The notes beneath the pieces are model-generated. The model did not search any database. It worked only from the letters and a program-made list of their open reading frames with translations, and had not been told where the DNA came from. Positions 47,635 through 57,089 of a DNA stretch of 64,000 nucleotides are shown in pieces (position 1 is the first letter of the stretch; each line of letters starts with the position of its first letter). This DNA is from Dactylococcopsis salina PCC 8305 (GTDB taxonomy: Bacteria; Cyanobacteriota; Cyanobacteriia; Cyanobacteriales; Rubidibacteraceae). The stretch lies in contig NC_019780.1 in NCBI RefSeq assembly GCF_000317615.1, positions 1,633,840-1,697,839 of the forward strand, written 5' to 3'. The position numbers and the translations under genes are program-made.

Positions 47635-47993
47635 AAAAATACCAACAATATATTCAGAAACTACTAAATGATCGCGCCCAACGACTTTCTCAACAAAATG
47701 CTTCAGTAGATGAGTATGAGATACAGACAGTTTTTGATGGCGAACGTCATCATTATCAATTATTATCTGTAGGTTGGCTTGGTAATAAACGAGAGTTTGG
47801 TTGTCTTTTACATTTAGATATTAAAGATGGCAAAATTTGGATTCAGCATGATGGAACTGAGGTGGGAATTGCTAATCAGTTAGTAGAAATGGGAGTTCCT
47901 AAACAAGACATTGTTTTAGCTTTCCATGAACCTGCTGTTCGAGAGTTTACTGATTTTGCTGCAGGAAAAGAAGTTTCTCAGACAACAACTTGA
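47625..47993 (+). CDS. xisI: XisI family protein
   Basis: The 122-residue partner of XisH shows EKYQQYIQKLLNDRAQRLSQ, then the beta-rich QTVFDGERHHYQLLSVGW and HLDIKDGKIWIQHDGTEVGI core and VPKQDIVLAFHEPAVREFTD. XisI is always paired with XisH. The tight overlap (ten bases) implies coupled translation and stoichiometric complex formation. No XisF-type recombinase or split gene is seen in the window, so an element-excision role is not supported here. Confidence 0.9.
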   Translation: MAVEKYQQYIQKLLNDRAQRLSQQNASVDEYEIQTVFDGERHHYQLLSVGWLGNKREFGCLLHLDIKDGKIWIQHDGTEVGIANQLVEMGVPKQDIVLAFHEPAVREFTDFAAGKEVSQTTT

Positions 47994-48109
47994 AAAAGAT
48001 AAAGTAGCTACTCCTTAGTGTGATCGTTGACAAAAAAACTGATCAGTAACTAATCATTGTGAAATACACATATAATTATTCCCCAACCTTGGGGAAGGGG
48101 CTAAGTTAC

Positions 48110-48982
48110 TTATAAATACTTTTCCAAAAAGACTTCTAATTTTTCTTTTGTCTCTGTTGGGGCTTTATCCAGTGGGGTTAAAATGGCAGTTTTTAACGCG
48201 GAATGTGCCTCAGAAACGGGTGGTTTTTCATTGATGCGGCGCACCGCTTCTTTAATGACTTTTTGGGCGTTGACTGCATTTTTTTTCAAATATTCAATCA
48301 CAATATCAACGGTGACACTATCATGGTCATCATGCCAACAATCATAATCGGTAACTAAGGCGAGGGTGGCGTAAGCAATTTCTGCTTCTCGTGCGAGTTT
48401 GGCTTCTGGTAAATTAGTCATTCCCACAACTGTAGCGCCCCAACTGCGATATAAATAAGATTCGGCTTTGGTAGAAAAAGCTGGCCCCTCCATACAAACA
48501 TAAGTTCCGCCGCGATGAGGAGTAACCTCGTCTAATTCTAAATGAGAAATGGACTCATATAAAATATCTCCTAGCTTCTCACACACGGGATCACCGAAGC
48601 CAATGTGGGCAACAATGCCATTCCCGAAAAAGGTGTTAATGCGGTTACGAGTGCGATCGATGAATTGATCAGGAATTACCATATCTAATGGTTTAACCTG
48701 TTCCTTAAGAGAGCCGACAGCAGAAGCAGAAATGATATATTCTACTCCTAGTTGCTTCATGGCGTGGATATTTGCCCGAAAGGGTAACTCTGTGGGCATT
48801 AAGTGATGATTACGTCCATGACGGGCGAGAAATGCAACTCTTGTCCCTTCTAGTGTGCCAATAATAAACGCATCGGAGGGATCACCAAACGGCGTTTCTA
48901 ATTTGACTTCTTCAATATCTTGGAGTGCGTCCATTTGGTACAACCCACTCCCACCAATTACACCAATTTTTGCTTGCGCCAT
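48110..48982 (-). CDS. mtnP: S-methyl-5'-thioadenosine phosphorylase
   Basis: MtnP cleaves methylthioadenosine to adenine and 5-methylthioribose-1-phosphate in methionine salvage. The 290-residue protein has [41 protein letters not shown], and [20 protein letters not shown]. The [20 protein letters not shown] and [10 protein letters not shown] blocks distinguish MTAP from PNP. The group II intron ends about 18 bases upstream of its ATG on the same strand, so it lies in the mtnP leader or promoter. Confidence 0.95.
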   Translation of the reverse strand: MAQAKIGVIGGSGLYQMDALQDIEEVKLETPFGDPSDAFIIGTLEGTRVAFLARHGRNHHLMPTELPFRANIHAMKQLGVEYIISASAVGSLKEQVKPLDMVIPDQFIDRTRNRINTFFGNGIVAHIGFGDPVCEKLGDILYESISHLELDEVTPHRGGTYVCMEGPAFSTKAESYLYRSWGATVVGMTNLPEAKLAREAEIAYATLALVTDYDCWHDDHDSVTVDIVIEYLKKNAVNAQKVIKEAVRRINEKPPVSEAHSALKTAILTPLDKAPTETKEKLEVFLEKYL

Positions 48983-49000
48983 GATTGAGTTTTCTCGGTT

Positions 49001-51717
49001 GTTACCTAAGCCAGAAGGTCACCCTCCTGACTCGGCTTCAGAACGGTACGTGAAACTTTCATTTCATACCGCTCCTCTTCAGACTACGCTATGTTAACAG
49101 CACTTCCCTACCTATCGACCTAAGAAGCTAGAATGAATTCCACTTCTGCCTTTATTCTGACTTGAACCTTTCTTCTGATTCTTGCCTTTTTGGCTCTGTC
49201 GTTTTAGGTCTTCAGCAGTTTTCTTGTGGTGACAATGGCGATGGAGTAACTGTAAGTTCTTGTAGGCATCTTCACCCCCTTCAGCTTTAGGGGTAATGTG
49301 GTCAACTTCTTCTACATCTCCATCTTTGAAATATAGTCCACAACGGGTACATTTGCCTTTCTGACGCTTCATCAGAGTAGCTACCCGTTTTTTCGTACCA
49401 GGATATCCACCCCGGCGTTCACTCCAGTATCGCCAGTCTCCATCGTATGGAGACCTTGAACCCTCGATTTTAATATGTCTTCCAATTGGTGTCCATGCGT
49501 GTTTCCACAGTTCGTGCGTACCCGCATCAGGAGTATTTGCTTCCGAGGAGGCTGTTGAAAAGACCCATTTATCCTCTCTTCTTTCTCCCTCTAAGTTTTC
49601 CCCCTTTGTCCAATGAAAGTATTTTTCTAAACACCATCTGAAGGTTTTATTCGGATGACGACGTTTCACCCAACGACGTAATTTATTGAAGACCATGTGA
49701 TCCACTTTAACAAATGTCTCCTTTGAGCAGACTGTCTTATGATAGTTGCACCAACCCTTGATAATAGGATTAAGTTTATCAATGATTACCTCTTGGGATT
49801 TACCTCTCATTGAATCCAACACTTCAACAATCTTTTCATAATGAGTTTTAATACTTTTGTCGCTAGGTTTGATTATTGTCTTGAATCCAAGTAATTTGCC
49901 ATTTGTATTTTTTCCTGAATGGTTTTTCCCGATTTCATGCTGGCGGATGTTCCACCCTAAGAAATCAAAACCAGCTTTCTCTTCTTCGGAATCATACAAT
50001 GTATGGCAAATTCTCGTCTTGCTCTCACTTATTTTTAAGCCTAAATCATGTAACCAATGCTCAATCAGCGTTTTCGCCTGTTGGACGATGGATTTATCCT
50101 TGTGGAGAACAACGAAGTCATCTGCATACCGGATAAGAGATATCGAGCTTCGATTAGCCCTTTTCGCCCCCTTCCAAGTTTCAGCCCATTGTTTTATGTA
50201 CTCTTCAAGTCCATGCAGAGCAATGTTTGCCAATAGAGGACTTATCACCCCTCCTTGTGGTGTTCCCTCATTTGTTGGCATCCAATCACTTTTATCCAAG
50301 ACTCCCGATTTTAACCAAGCTCGAATTTGTCGAGCTATAGTCGGGGTTGTATTTAATTTTTTCAAGAGAGCATCGTGATTTATACGGTCAAAACATTTAG
50401 AGATATCTGCATCTAAAGCCCATTTGGGTTTTTGATTGATAGCCACATATATTGCTCCTCCCGCATCATGACAAGAGCGTCCTGGTCTAAATCCGTACGA
50501 ATTAGGTTCAAATTTTGCTTCCCATTCCGGCTCCATAGCTAGTTTAAGAAGAGCCTGCCTCGCACGGTCTTCCATTACTGGAATACCCAAGCCGCGTTTT
50601 TCTTTACGTCCTGGTTTTGGAATCCAGACCCGTCTTAAGGATTTACCTTTCCCTGTAAGGGTTAGATTTTCAGCAAGGTTCAACCGTTCTTCAGGACTTA
50701 GGCTTTTTACACCGTCTATCCCCGCCGTGTTTTTACCCTGGTTATCCTGCGAAATGCGCCGTACTGCAAGAAGTCTGGCACACCAAGACCGCACCAATAA
50801 TCTCTGGAGTTTGTGAACTTTAGCCACGTCACCACCTTGAGAAGCTCGAAAAATTCGTTTTTGAAGTTTAAACACATCAATTTCAACTCTTTTCCAGTCC
50901 ACTTCACTCCACTCCGTTTTCTCCATAAGGAGCAACCCGAAACTTAACCAAAATGGAAAGTTAAGAAAAGTCTTAATCTCTGCATTACTTTCATACTTTA
51001 ATAATAAGTTCATGATTCCCTCTACTCAATTTCATTTTTCTTCGTAATCGAAAGTGGATACGTCAGCATATCCTCCCTATTACAGAAGGCGTTCGCTTCT
51101 TATCCAATCCTGCCCTCGCTCAACCCGACAAATGAGTCAGAGATTGCGTCCCGACAGACTACTTGGAAATCGACCTTCCCAAGAGTATGAACGAGGGTTA
51201 CTTCGTTTCTAATATCCATTGATTGAGACCTTAGCCCCCTACTATCCACCGAGTAAATTTGGGAATGTGATATAAACTATCTCAGATTTATATCCTCTTA
51301 CTTTGAACTTATTTCGTTCCCTGCTCAATAGCCTTTCCGCAGGATTGTACTAACGATGGTTCAAACGTAGGTTCGTTGACTAGGCATAGCCTCTTGCTAG
51401 GGAATTTACCAGTTTAGGCTACCAGCAGTGATCCCATTTAACCCTGCTTTATCCTCAAGTAGTCAACTCTGTAGATAAGGGTTATGCTTTTCTCTCACAT
51501 CCTGAGAGAGATGGACTTAATGTTCGGTTTTCCCTACATCAATTGTTCGGTACTTCCCACCCTCTTTTTCTTCATATTTCGTAATACTCAGGGGCATTTC
51601 ACCATCATGGATATTAAATTATCAAGGTTCGGTACCCCGTAGGGTTCTTTACCAAGCTCTGGATTATGCGCCAGTCCGTGAGGGACTTATAACGTTTTCA
51701 CCAGAAACGAATCGCAC
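49001..51717 (-). mobile_element. Full-length group II intron with maturase
   Basis: The minus-strand 5' end GTGCGAT lies at 51717. About 700 bases of structured RNA (domains I-III, 51717 to ~51030) precede the open reading frame in domain IV. Domain V is the canonical 34-nt hairpin at 49074-49041 (GAGCGGTATGAAATGAAAGT, then TTCACGTACCGTTC). Domain VI and the 3' end (...TTAGGTAAC) are at about 49001. The 3' exon is the short leader of mtnP. The RT, maturase and HNH endonuclease regions are all present, so the intron may still be mobile. Confidence 0.9.
49112..50926 (-). CDS. ltrA: Group II intron reverse transcriptase/maturase with HNH endonuclease
   Basis: The 604-residue product, from ATG 50926 (MEKTEWSEVDWKRVEIDVFK), has RT blocks NTAGIDGVKSL, RRVWIPKPGRKEKRGLGIPV and the catalytic YADD (about 267-270). 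Domain X (maturase) follows, ending near GEN, and a C-terminal HNH zinc endonuclease (CTRCGLYFKDGDVEEVDHIT, then LLHRHCHHKKT). An upstream in-frame extension to 51013 is hydrophobic and unlike the family start. All catalytic residues appear intact, so the protein is probably active in splicing and target-primed reverse transcription. Confidence 0.92.
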   Translation of the reverse strand: MEKTEWSEVDWKRVEIDVFKLQKRIFRASQGGDVAKVHKLQRLLVRSWCARLLAVRRISQDNQGKNTAGIDGVKSLSPEERLNLAENLTLTGKGKSLRRVWIPKPGRKEKRGLGIPVMEDRARQALLKLAMEPEWEAKFEPNSYGFRPGRSCHDAGGAIYVAINQKPKWALDADISKCFDRINHDALLKKLNTTPTIARQIRAWLKSGVLDKSDWMPTNEGTPQGGVISPLLANIALHGLEEYIKQWAETWKGAKRANRSSISLIRYADDFVVLHKDKSIVQQAKTLIEHWLHDLGLKISESKTRICHTLYDSEEEKAGFDFLGWNIRQHEIGKNHSGKNTNGKLLGFKTIIKPSDKSIKTHYEKIVEVLDSMRGKSQEVIIDKLNPIIKGWCNYHKTVCSKETFVKVDHMVFNKLRRWVKRRHPNKTFRWCLEKYFHWTKGENLEGERREDKWVFSTASSEANTPDAGTHELWKHAWTPIGRHIKIEGSRSPYDGDWRYWSERRGGYPGTKKRVATLMKRQKGKCTRCGLYFKDGDVEEVDHITPKAEGGEDAYKNLQLLHRHCHHKKTAEDLKRQSQKGKNQKKGSSQNKGRSGIHSSFLGR

Positions 51718-51767
51718 AAAAATAGTACATTAGGTTATTTTAGAGGACTCTATGACCAGTTACCACT

Positions 51768-51850
51768 TATCCCCCCCTAGCCCCCCCTTTGAAAGGGGGG
51801 GAATGACCAGTTAGCCCTGCTTTGAGGGGGGGAATGACCAGTTAGAAAGA
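51768..51850. repeat. G/C palindrome and GACCAGTTA repeats before the ABC-ATPase gene
   Basis: GACCAGTTA occurs three times around a CCCCCCCTTTGAAAGGGGGGG palindrome and a second GAGGGGGGGAATGACCAGTT right half. It fills most of the gap between the intron 5' end and the next gene. Confidence 0.7.
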
Positions 51851-51867
51851 ATAACGAAGGATAAACG

Positions 51868-53580
51868 ATGCAAAATCAAGATCAATTACGTTCAACGCTA
51901 CAGCGACTCGATAACGCTAGTTATAAAGCCTATAAAGATATTAAGGGGACTTATGATTTTATTGATTTTCAGTTAATTATTGATTATGTTCAAGGTGATC
52001 CCTTTGCTTCTCCTTCACGGTTACGTTTACAAATTCCGCAATCGATCGCGGCGTTTCCCGAGTTTCTCTATCAGTCTCCTAGTCGGGAAGTAGCACTACG
52101 GGATTATTTAACTCGTCAGTTTCGCCAAGCGGCTTCTCAAATTAGTGACTCTAGGGGAACTGGAAAAAGTGGTTTAATTGCAATTACAGGAATCGGACAA
52201 GAGGTTTTAGAACGCAGTTCGGTTTTAATTGATGAAGAAATGGTAGAAGTGCGTTTTATCGCGGGACTTCCAGCAAAAGGACGGCGGATTTTAGGTCGTC
52301 AAGCGGCGGAAATGCTATGTGAGGATGTCCCAGAAATTGTCGATCGCGCTTTGATTTATCAATCTCTTTCACCGAAAGCCATTCGCCATCATGTGGAAAC
52401 GGTAGAGGATGCGGACTGGTTACGAGAGGAGTTATCGAAACAGAATTTAGTGGCATTTGTTCCCAATGGGGCAATTTTACCCCGTCGCAGTGGGGTTGAT
52501 CCGCGTCCATTAACGGATAAAAATGTTGTTCCTTTTCAGTCTCCCGCAAGTTTACAGGTGAGTTTTGATTGTCCGAACCGAGGAACAGTGGAAGGAATGG
52601 GAATCCCGCGCGGCATTACTTTGATTGTGGGGGGCGGCTATCACGGAAAATCGACGCTTTTGGAAGCACTGGAGTTAGGGGTTTATAATCATATTCCTGA
52701 TGATGGACGGGAGTTAGTTGTTACTGATCCAGATGCGGTGAAGATTCGCGCTGAGGATGGAAGAAGTGTTGTTGGTGTGGATATTTCCCCGTTTATTAAT
52801 CAGTTACCCCAAGGGCGATCGACCACTGATTTCTCTAGCCCCAACGCCAGTGGTAGCACGTCTCAAGCGGCGAACATTGTTGAAGCGTTAGAAGCGGGTG
52901 CAAAAGTTTTGTTAGTGGATGAAGACACGACCGCAACCAATTTTATGATCCGTGATCATCGGATGCAACAATTGATTAGTAAGGATAAAGAACCGATTAC
53001 GCCGTTTATTGATAAAATTCAACAACTCGATCGCGATTACCAAGTTTCGACGATTCTTGTCATGGGAGGAAGTGGCGATTACTTTGACATGGCGGATACC
53101 GTAATCGCAATGGAGAACTTTAAACCTTATGAAGTGACCGAAAAAGCGAAACAAATCGCAGCGGAAAACCGAACCGAACGTTATACAGAAGGGGGAGAAC
53201 ATTTTGGTCAGATTACTCCTCGTGTTCCTCTCGCTGACAGTATTGATCCCAGTCGCGGGAAAAAAGAGGTGGATGTAAAAGTGCGAGATGATGATGAGGT
53301 TTCCTTTGGTAATGAAGACATTGATCTCGCTGCGGTGGAACAGTTGGTGGATCAAAGTCAGTTACGGGCGATCGGGGCGGCGATCGTGTATGCTAAAAAA
53401 CAATATCTTGATGGGAAACGCACTCTCCCTGAGATTTTAGACGCGATCGAAGCCGATATCGAAAAAAAGGGCTTAGACATCATTACTCGGTCTCCTCAAC
53501 ACGATTTAGCTTATTTTCGACGGTTTGAACTGGCGGCGGCGTTAAACCGATTACGCAGTTTAGCAGTGAAATCGGGATGA
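51868..53580 (+). CDS. ABC-ATPase domain protein (PF09818 type)
   Basis: The 570-residue protein matches the ABC_ATPase family of stand-alone P-loop proteins: N-terminal DIKGTYDFIDFQLIIDYVQG, SPSRLRLQIP, and GLPAKGRRILGRQAAEMLCE. The nucleotide site IVGGGYHGKSTLLEALELG (Walker A about 255-263), the SGSTSQAANIVEALEAGAKV, then LLVDEDTTATNFM Walker B/signature region and the C-terminal helical DYFDMADTVIAME block follow. There are no membrane segments. A bacterial role is not established; trypanosome MRB1590 is an RNA-editing relative. Confidence 0.88.
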   Translation: MQNQDQLRSTLQRLDNASYKAYKDIKGTYDFIDFQLIIDYVQGDPFASPSRLRLQIPQSIAAFPEFLYQSPSREVALRDYLTRQFRQAASQISDSRGTGKSGLIAITGIGQEVLERSSVLIDEEMVEVRFIAGLPAKGRRILGRQAAEMLCEDVPEIVDRALIYQSLSPKAIRHHVETVEDADWLREELSKQNLVAFVPNGAILPRRSGVDPRPLTDKNVVPFQSPASLQVSFDCPNRGTVEGMGIPRGITLIVGGGYHGKSTLLEALELGVYNHIPDDGRELVVTDPDAVKIRAEDGRSVVGVDISPFINQLPQGRSTTDFSSPNASGSTSQAANIVEALEAGAKVLLVDEDTTATNFMIRDHRMQQLISKDKEPITPFIDKIQQLDRDYQVSTILVMGGSGDYFDMADTVIAMENFKPYEVTEKAKQIAAENRTERYTEGGEHFGQITPRVPLADSIDPSRGKKEVDVKVRDDDEVSFGNEDIDLAAVEQLVDQSQLRAIGAAIVYAKKQYLDGKRTLPEILDAIEADIEKKGLDIITRSPQHDLAYFRRFELAAALNRLRSLAVKSG

Positions 53581-53623
53581 GTAGCAAAATGGAGATAAGA
53601 GGCTAGAAGCAACAAATTAAACC

Positions 53624-55009
53624 ATGAATCATCAAACCGTACCGATTCCAAAATCCCCCACCTTACTCCAAATTGCACAATGGATATTTAATCCGTTGGG
53701 ATACATGAAAAAAAATCGAACGGAGTATGGCGACATTTTTCAAGCCTATGTTTCTTGGGGAAAGACTAACCCTTTACTGATGTTAAGTGAACCCAAAGCG
53801 TTACAGTATATCCTCACCCATGACACGGGAAAAGAGTTTACCGCGCCAGGGGAGGTGAACCGTATTTTAGAACCGTTACTGGGTCGCCAAAACTTAATCC
53901 TTCTCAGTGGAAACGAACATCAACGCCGCCGTAAGTTAGTTACCCCTCCCTTTCATGGGGAACGCTTAAAAGCCTATGGAAACATCATTCAAAATATTAC
54001 ACAGCAAGTGATTGATCAATGGTCAACGGAAGCCTCGATTAATGTTCGTGAGACCATGCAGAAAATTACGATGCGAGTGATTTTACAAGCGGTGTTTGGG
54101 TTACATGAAGGAGAAAGGTTCGATCGACTCGAACGCTTGCTTGGTCAGCGATTAGACATGACTGGTTCTCCTCTCGGTTCGCTGCTTCTTTTCCTACCTT
54201 TCCTACAAAAAAATTATGGGTCTTGGAGTCCAGGCGATCGATTGCAAAAACTCGCGAAAGAAACCGATGATCTTTTATTTGCTGAAATTGAGGAACGGCG
54301 GAAGAATCCTGATCCCGATCGCATCGACATTCTTTCCTTACTATTGATGGCAGAAGATGAAGAGGGAAATGGTTTAACGGATCAAGATTTGCGAGATGAA
54401 TTAATGACCCTGCTTGTCGCTGGACACGAAACAACAGCAACCGCGCTCACTTGGGCATTGTACTGGATTCACTCTTTACCAGAGGTAAAAGACAAATTAT
54501 TAGCCGAATTAGATTCTGTTACTGATAAAACTGATTCTTCTCAATTTCTCAAACTCCCTTATCTCGGTGCGGTTTGTAACGAAACCCTACGCTTTTATCC
54601 CGTCGCGATGTTGACTTTTCCTCGACAAGTAGAACAACCTGTAGAACTTTGTGGCTATCAGTTAGAACCAGGAATGCTGATCATGGGAAGCATTTATTTG
54701 ATTCATCAGCGAGAAGACCTCTATCCGCAACCCGAACAATTTCGACCAGAACGCTTTTTAGAACGACAGTTTTCTCCCTATGAGTTTATGCCTTTTGGCG
54801 GTGGTGTCCGTCGCTGTGTTGGTGCGGCTTTAGCACAATATGAGATGAAAATTGTTCTGGGAACAATGTTAAGCCAGTTAAATTTGGCGTTGCTCAATCA
54901 GCGTCCTGTTTCACCAGCACGACGAGGAGTTACTTTAGGACAAAGTAAGTCGGTTTGGGTGAAGAAAGTTGGGGTTCGATCGCGATCGAAATCAGTAGCT
55001 AAAGTTTAA
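53624..55009 (+). CDS. Cytochrome P450 (CYP110-like)
   Basis: The 461-residue protein is a full-length P450: I-helix AGHETT (266-271), ExxR ETLR (320-323), the PERF motif and the haem loop FGGGVRRCVG with Cys398. There is no N-terminal membrane anchor, fitting a soluble bacterial enzyme. The features resemble the cyanobacterial CYP110 family of fatty-acid or terpenoid hydroxylases, though substrate cannot be read from the sequence. A ferredoxin such as the petF product at 23268 could be its electron donor. It follows the ABC-ATPase gene by 43 bases. Confidence 0.9.
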   Translation: MNHQTVPIPKSPTLLQIAQWIFNPLGYMKKNRTEYGDIFQAYVSWGKTNPLLMLSEPKALQYILTHDTGKEFTAPGEVNRILEPLLGRQNLILLSGNEHQRRRKLVTPPFHGERLKAYGNIIQNITQQVIDQWSTEASINVRETMQKITMRVILQAVFGLHEGERFDRLERLLGQRLDMTGSPLGSLLLFLPFLQKNYGSWSPGDRLQKLAKETDDLLFAEIEERRKNPDPDRIDILSLLLMAEDEEGNGLTDQDLRDELMTLLVAGHETTATALTWALYWIHSLPEVKDKLLAELDSVTDKTDSSQFLKLPYLGAVCNETLRFYPVAMLTFPRQVEQPVELCGYQLEPGMLIMGSIYLIHQREDLYPQPEQFRPERFLERQFSPYEFMPFGGGVRRCVGAALAQYEMKIVLGTMLSQLNLALLNQRPVSPARRGVTLGQSKSVWVKKVGVRSRSKSVAKV

Positions 55010-55065
55010 ATCAATCAGTTGCAACGACGATTTTAGGGATGTGTCATGGCACGTCTCTAAACTAG

Positions 55066-55254
55066 CTATCTTGATGAAAATCTCTTTTGTTTTTTTAACT
55101 GTCTTTTAACACACTTCGCCTCTCTAAAAAAATCCTCATCTAACGGGGGAATTTCGGAATAATCAATTTCCTCATCAGGCTTGAGTTTGATATCTTCTGC
55201 CCTTTTTTTGCCCATTAAAGGAATGTCGTCAAGATGTTTATGTACAGTAGTCAT
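55066..55254 (-). CDS. brnA: BrnA-like antitoxin
   Basis: The 62-residue protein starts in a 17-base overlap with the BrnT-like gene, in the normal toxin-first order. It carries DIPLMGKKRAEDIKLKPDEE, then IDYSEIPPLDEDFFREA, which resembles the BrnA toxin-binding part. It lacks a clear ribbon-helix-helix domain, and the C-terminus is short and basic (VKRQLKKQKRFSSR), so it may be a reduced form. Function is supported mainly by its pairing. Confidence 0.7.
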   Translation of the reverse strand: MTTVHKHLDDIPLMGKKRAEDIKLKPDEEIDYSEIPPLDEDFFREAKCVKRQLKKQKRFSSR

Positions 55255-55513
55255 AGTATAATTTTACTTCTTGTTTATTTGCTCGTCGTGCAGAAATTAA
55301 TCTAATTTTGCCTTCTCTTTCAGTATAAACAACTGTTATAGTTATCATCTGATTGTTATTACCAATAGCAATATATCTAGTTTCCCCATAATCTACTCGA
55401 TCATCAGTTACTTCATAGGTTGGGTATCTAAATATTTCCGCTGCTTCTTCAAAACTAATTTGATGCTTTTTTTGGTTAATTTTATCCTTTTCTATATCCC
55501 ACTCAAATTCCAT
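55238..55513 (-). CDS. brnT: BrnT-family ribonuclease toxin
   Basis: The 91-residue protein starts at ATG 55513 (MEFEWDIEKDKINQKKHQIS). It has the BrnT pattern: FEWDxxK-NxxKH at the start, FEEAAEIFRYP, the GETRYIAIG strand, VVYTEREGKIRLISARRANK with the catalytic-region Arg and Ser-Ala-Arg, and a Tyr-rich end. BrnT is a RelE-like RNase held by BrnA. An 18-codon upstream extension in frame is not family-like. The pair lies between the P450 gene and cupA. Confidence 0.88.
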   Translation of the reverse strand: MEFEWDIEKDKINQKKHQISFEEAAEIFRYPTYEVTDDRVDYGETRYIAIGNNNQMITITVVYTEREGKIRLISARRANKQEVKLYYDYCT

Positions 55514-55623
55514 CAGTTTTAACGCTAATAGTCCCCTTAGAATACCATCTAAGAGGACTGTCGCCAAAAACAGTGTTTCTTAAATTGATGATGAAACTCT
55601 ACACCAGTAGTAAAGAAACCTAA

Positions 55624-56910
55624 CTAGCGATAGTCTTGACGTTGAATGTCTCTCAGTCTTGCTTCAGGGCGTTTAAATCGATCGAGTTGGGATTCAAAAA
55701 ACTTACGGTTCGCTTTTAGGTGTTTTGGATTCGGATCATCAAGGGGATAAAGTAACGCTGTGCGTAGCGCCTGAATCACCGCCGACGTGACACAATACAT
55801 CGATCGTTGAAAGGTAATCCCCAACTGAATCAACATATCTTCCTCTCCCCGACAATGTTGATGATAATAGTCTTGAAGGTAGGAGGGGAGAAAGTGTAAC
55901 ATATCCTGCATTAAAAGTGTTGGCGGAATGCCAGCCGTCCCTACGGGAAACACATCTGCGTAGAGGATACCATAATGGAAATCTTTTTGCTCGTTGGGAA
56001 CTTCGTGGGCTTGAGCATTATAAGATTTTGTTCCTCTGAACGGTGCAGTACGATAAAAAACAGATTCTACATAGGGTAAGGCGGCTTCGTATAACCAAGT
56101 AAACCCTTTACTTTTGGGGATGATTTCATACATTTCCCCATCAATATAAACATGATGATAAATGGGACGACCAGCAATGGCAAAAATGCCATTAACTAAG
56201 AAATTCATCGCTTCGGGAACAGTGGTAATTGTTCCTTCATCATAGCGATCGGACATCTCGAAAAAGACTGGTGCCATCACTTCCCAAAACAGTCCGAGAT
56301 TAGAATAGTAGGACAACTCTCGTACTTTTTCGAGGAACATTTCGGGGAAGAGTTTGTATAAGCCTAACATCAAAGGATTGTTTTCGAAATAGGCTTTAAT
56401 CGCTCGATCGGCGTTTTGGCGATATTCCTCGGAATCAAGATAAGCATCAAACTTGCCTAGCCCCATATCTCGACCATGCCAAAACATCGCTTTCATACAG
56501 GCTTCGGCAAACTCCATATTAACCCGATCGTGCCACAAATGATGGAAGAGGCGAGGAATATTTTTCGTTTCTCCCTTTTCCATAAATTGTAAAAGTTCAG
56601 GATGAGCCGTTGCTTCTCCCCGCCAAATTCTTAAATCAGCATTGTCGCCAGCGTAGTGATTTTCTAAGTCGAGATATTCTTGGGGGAGGAAGTATTTAAA
56701 GGCTGGAATCGGATTCAGAAAAACTCGTTCTGCGATATAAAGTAAATCCCGCCAATAGAAATCCATTGGCACTGCGTATGCTTTATAAATCCCGATAATT
56801 TGCATTAAGTTTTCGGGAGTATCTGGTAACATTGCACCACCCGCTTCGAGACGGTGAATAATATCAGCAAATTCGTGTTTAGAAGGAGGAAGTTTAGTTT
56901 GTGTTGTCAT
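55624..56910 (-). CDS. cupA: CO2 hydration protein (CupA/ChpY type)
   Basis: Cup proteins sit on specialised NDH-1 complexes and convert CO2 to bicarbonate using electron flow. The 428-residue protein has the family blocks AGGAMLPDTPENLMQIIGIY, then KAYAVPMDFYWRDLLYIAER, NHYAGDNADLRIWRGEATAH, then PELLQFMEKGE, SYYSNLGLFWEVMAPVFFEM and FHYGILYADVFPVGTAGIPP. The position after ndhF and ndhD with a divergent LysR regulator favours the inducible high-affinity CupA over CupB. CupA/CupB cannot be settled by eye. No cupS follows; the next gene is brnT. Confidence 0.85.
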   Translation of the reverse strand: MTTQTKLPPSKHEFADIIHRLEAGGAMLPDTPENLMQIIGIYKAYAVPMDFYWRDLLYIAERVFLNPIPAFKYFLPQEYLDLENHYAGDNADLRIWRGEATAHPELLQFMEKGETKNIPRLFHHLWHDRVNMEFAEACMKAMFWHGRDMGLGKFDAYLDSEEYRQNADRAIKAYFENNPLMLGLYKLFPEMFLEKVRELSYYSNLGLFWEVMAPVFFEMSDRYDEGTITTVPEAMNFLVNGIFAIAGRPIYHHVYIDGEMYEIIPKSKGFTWLYEAALPYVESVFYRTAPFRGTKSYNAQAHEVPNEQKDFHYGILYADVFPVGTAGIPPTLLMQDMLHFLPSYLQDYYHQHCRGEEDMLIQLGITFQRSMYCVTSAVIQALRTALLYPLDDPNPKHLKANRKFFESQLDRFKRPEARLRDIQRQDYR

Positions 56911-56916
56911 GGTGAT

Positions 56917-57085
56917 TAGTTATTTGTTATTCGTTATTTGTTATTCGTTATTTGTTATTTGTTCACTGATTACTGGTCACTGATCACTGAATTTGTTATT
57001 TGTTCACTGATTACTGGTCACTGATCACTGATCACTGATCACTGGTCACTGCAATGGGTGGAGGACACCAAACCCAACACGATTT
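56917..57085. repeat. GTTATTT and GTCACTG heptamer arrays between ndhD and cupA
   Basis: Heptamers TTATTTG/TTATTCG (56917-56960), then TCACTGA/TTACTGG types, a second TTATTTG pair and about eight more TCACTGx units run to 57052. A partial GTTGGGT repeat (GGTGGAGGACACCAAACCCA, then ACAC) follows. They split the ndhD-cupA pair with a 179-base gap. Confidence 0.9.
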
Positions 57086-57089
57086 TGTT

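Noticed and set aside
47212-47993. Evidence of an fdxN-like excision element
   Set aside because: No site-specific recombinase, split nif gene or flanking direct repeats are visible near xisHI.
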